Positions 15,196 through 16,688 of a stretch of 16,688 nt of DNA are shown in pieces. Every line of letters starts with the position of its first letter. Positions within the stretch are counted from its first letter, which is position 1. Source of the stretch: Clostridiaceae bacterium (GTDB lineage Bacteria > Bacillota > Clostridia > Saccharofermentanales > DTU023). The notes below the pieces were generated by a model. That model made no database searches and was not told the origin of the DNA. It saw only the letters and a program-made list of their open reading frames with translations. Both the position numbers and the translations under genes were made by a program. The stretch covers positions 1 through 16,688 of the forward strand of contig JAAYEX010000026.1 in NCBI GenBank assembly GCA_012728535.1, written 5' to 3'.

Positions 15196-16323
15196 ATGTC
15201 AGCAGTTACATATGAACTTTTACACGAATGCCGTCAAAGCGGTGCACGCTATGGACGCGTAACAACAGTTCATGGCAGTTTTGAAACACCTATTTTCATG
15301 CCGGTAGGAACACAGGCGACAGTGAAGGCAATGACTCCTGATGAGTTAAAGGAGATCGATGCGAATATAATTTTGGGTAATACCTATCACCTCTGGATGC
15401 GTCCCGGTATGGAGGTGATCGCAGCTGCAGGAGGCTTACATTCTTTCATGAACTGGGAGCGACCAATCCTGACAGACAGCGGTGGATTTCAGGTATTCTC
15501 ACTGGCCAGGCCAAAAGATATATGCGAAGAAGGTGTAACTTTTTCATCGCATATAGATGGTTCCAGCCACCTCTTAACGCCGGAACTCTCTATCGGCATT
15601 CAGAGAACTTTAGGCTCAGACATAATGATGCAGCTGGACGAGTGCACGCCCTGGCCGGCGACGTACGAGTATACCAGGAATTCATTGGAGCGCACGACCA
15701 GATGGCTGGGACGGGCGATCGATGTTTGGGACAATCCGGAAGAACAGGCCCTCTTTGGCATCGTGCAGGGCGGCATGTACGCAGATTTACGCAAACAAAG
15801 TGTGCATGAAATAACTTCCTTTGACTTGCCTGGCTTCGGTATAGGCGGTTTATCAGTAGGTGAACCATTGGAAACAATGCTTGAAATGCTGGATGCCATC
15901 AGGGACATCATGCCGCATGAAAAACCGCGTTACCTGATGGGTGTTGGTACACCGACATACATGGTTGAATCTGTTCTGCGCGGGATTGATATGTTTGACT
16001 GTGTTTATCCCACAAGAGTCGGTCGAAATGGAACTGCCATCACAGGTAAAGGCAGGGTAGTTATACGTAATGCTGTGTATTCCAAAGATTTTTCACCGAT
16101 TGATCCGGACTGTGAATGCTACGTTTGTAAAAATTATACACGCGCTTATCTGCGTCATCTGATTAAAGCCAATGAAATACTGGGTATGCGTCTTTTATCC
16201 TGGCACAATCTGTACTATTTGATTGAATTGATGAAACAGGCCCGTGAAGCCATAAAAGCTGATAAATATCTTGATTTTCGTAAAGATTTTTATAAAAAAA
16301 GGGAGATTTGTGGTAAACTCTAG
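15196..16323 (+). CDS. tgt: Queuine/preQ1 tRNA-guanine transglycosylase
   Basis: A 375-residue TIM-barrel enzyme that exchanges guanine-34 for preQ1 in GUN-anticodon tRNAs (Tyr, His, Asn, Asp). This is the step just before QueA, whose coding sequence ends 6 bases upstream. Visible are Asp94 in LTDSGGFQVFSL (general acid/base), GIVQGG, GIGGLSVGE and the nucleophile Asp268 in DCVYPTR. The zinc site is Cys306, Cys308, Cys311 (CECYVC) and His337 (SWHNLYYL). Length is typical for the bacterial enzyme (about 370-380 aa). The ATG at 15196 fits the family start; the nearest Shine-Dalgarno-like GTGAGG is 14 bases away, inside the fusion gene, so initiation may depend on coupling. yajC follows after 81 bases. 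Confidence 0.97.
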   Translation: MSAVTYELLHECRQSGARYGRVTTVHGSFETPIFMPVGTQATVKAMTPDELKEIDANIILGNTYHLWMRPGMEVIAAAGGLHSFMNWERPILTDSGGFQVFSLARPKDICEEGVTFSSHIDGSSHLLTPELSIGIQRTLGSDIMMQLDECTPWPATYEYTRNSLERTTRWLGRAIDVWDNPEEQALFGIVQGGMYADLRKQSVHEITSFDLPGFGIGGLSVGEPLETMLEMLDAIRDIMPHEKPRYLMGVGTPTYMVESVLRGIDMFDCVYPTRVGRNGTAITGKGRVVIRNAVYSKDFSPIDPDCECYVCKNYTRAYLRHLIKANEILGMRLLSWHNLYYLIELMKQAREAIKADKYLDFRKDFYKKREICGKL

Positions 16324-16393
16324 CAAGTAAGGAAAAATATCACTTATCTTACAAATAAATCATAGTAAGTTAGCTTTACGCTAAGACCATCAC

Positions 16394-16398
16394 GGAGG
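16394..16398 (+). promoter_or_regulatory. Ribosome binding site of yajC
   Basis: GGAGG, separated from the ATG at 16405 by 6 bases. This is a near-consensus site and decides the yajC start. Confidence 0.8.
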
Positions 16399-16404
16399 AC
16401 AATA

Positions 16405-16688
16405 ATGAATCTATTCTATACGTTAATACCCACTTACCTGATGTCCGCAGCAGGTGCCGGTACGGGAGAAGAAGGTGCTGGGTTGCAGGGCATGCTCACC
16501 ATGCTGCTGCCTTTTGCCCTGATCATCGGCTTCATGTACTTTTTTTCAATTCGCCCACAGAAAAAAAAGGAAAAAGAACTGAAAGCTAAATTAGAAGCAA
16601 TGCGTCCTGGCGACAATATCATGACTATCGGCGGAATCGTTGGACGGGTAGCTAATATTACTGCTGACGAAGTTACGATCTACACAAG
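16405..16688 (+). CDS. yajC: YajC, Sec translocase accessory subunit (partial, 3' end outside the window)
   Basis: Ninety-four codons are visible before the window ends. The product is a small single-pass membrane protein that associates with SecDF in the Sec translocase. A short Gly/Ala-rich extracytoplasmic N-terminus (MNLFYTLIPTYLMSAAGAG) leads into a transmembrane helix (MLTMLLPFALIIGFMYFF). The family signature SIRPQKKKEKEL follows, then the cytoplasmic MRPGDNIMTIGGIVGRV. The family is usually 85-120 residues, so most of the protein is present. Order after tgt matches the widespread queA-tgt-yajC-secD-secF block, which predicts secD just beyond the edge. The 81 bases before it hold only a small TTAGC/GCTAA stem (16370-16384) and no clear promoter or terminator, so readthrough from tgt is likely. 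Confidence 0.93.
   Translation, partial: MNLFYTLIPTYLMSAAGAGTGEEGAGLQGMLTMLLPFALIIGFMYFFSIRPQKKKEKELKAKLEAMRPGDNIMTIGGIVGRVANITADEVTIYT

Noticed and set aside
16324..16404. Promoter, terminator or attenuator between tgt and yajC
   Set aside because: The only structures are 5-bp stems (TTAGC/GCTAA and CTTAC/GTAAG) with no following T-run, and no paired -35/-10 hexamers. Nothing here exceeds chance.
1..16688. Defence system, CRISPR array, insertion sequence, prophage or attachment site
   Set aside because: The window is packed with housekeeping genes. I found no regularly spaced repeats, transposase, integrase, toxin-antitoxin pair or tRNA gene. The unusual content here is the gene fusion and the ychF duplication.

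Overview
The window looks like chromosomal core-genome DNA from a member of the Bacillota, most likely a clostridial lineage. The reasons are moderate G+C (mid-40s percent by eye), strong AGGAG-type ribosome binding sites, frequent GTG/TTG codons near starts, a folate-dependent TrmFO, the classic dprA-topA-trmFO order, and a DNA polymerase I whose proofreading motifs have decayed. I cannot name a genus. I saw no rRNA, tRNA, CRISPR array, insertion sequence or phage gene. No gene-free stretch exceeds about 210 bases.

Layout. (1) Positions 1-1741, minus strand: an MBOAT O-acyltransferase gene followed after 9 bases by the 5' end of a second gene that runs off the left edge. The second product has a Pro/Ala-rich cytoplasmic tail and a membrane anchor, and is probably the AlgJ/DHHW-type partner in exported-polymer O-acetylation. 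(2) 1742-1900: a divergent regulatory region with a good minus-strand promoter, a Fur-box-like sequence and a 10-bp inverted repeat. (3) 1901-5152, plus: polA and coaE. (4) 5169-7492, minus: two tandem full-length copies of ychF, a gene that is normally single-copy. (5) 7493-7703: a second divergent intergenic region. (6) 7704-16688, plus: comM, dprA, topA, a trmFO-queA gene fusion, tgt, and the start of yajC running off the right edge.

How the genes fit together. comM and dprA act on incoming single-stranded DNA and its recombination. topA relaxes negative supercoils. The fused trmFO-queA gene and tgt modify tRNA: m5U54 in the T-loop by TrmFO, and queuosine at position 34 by Tgt, then QueA. 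yajC opens what is normally the yajC-secD-secF export operon. In many Bacillota, dprA-topA-trmFO and queA-tgt-yajC are separate conserved blocks. Here they are joined exactly at the trmFO/queA boundary, inside one open reading frame.

The two most notable observations are the TrmFO-QueA fusion (811 aa, both enzymes apparently complete, no usable start codon for a separate QueA) and the tandem ychF pair, whose copies differ at the redox-linked Cys position. Smaller items are possible operator-like elements in the divergent regions, a hairpin in the topA leader, and divergent motifs in ComM.
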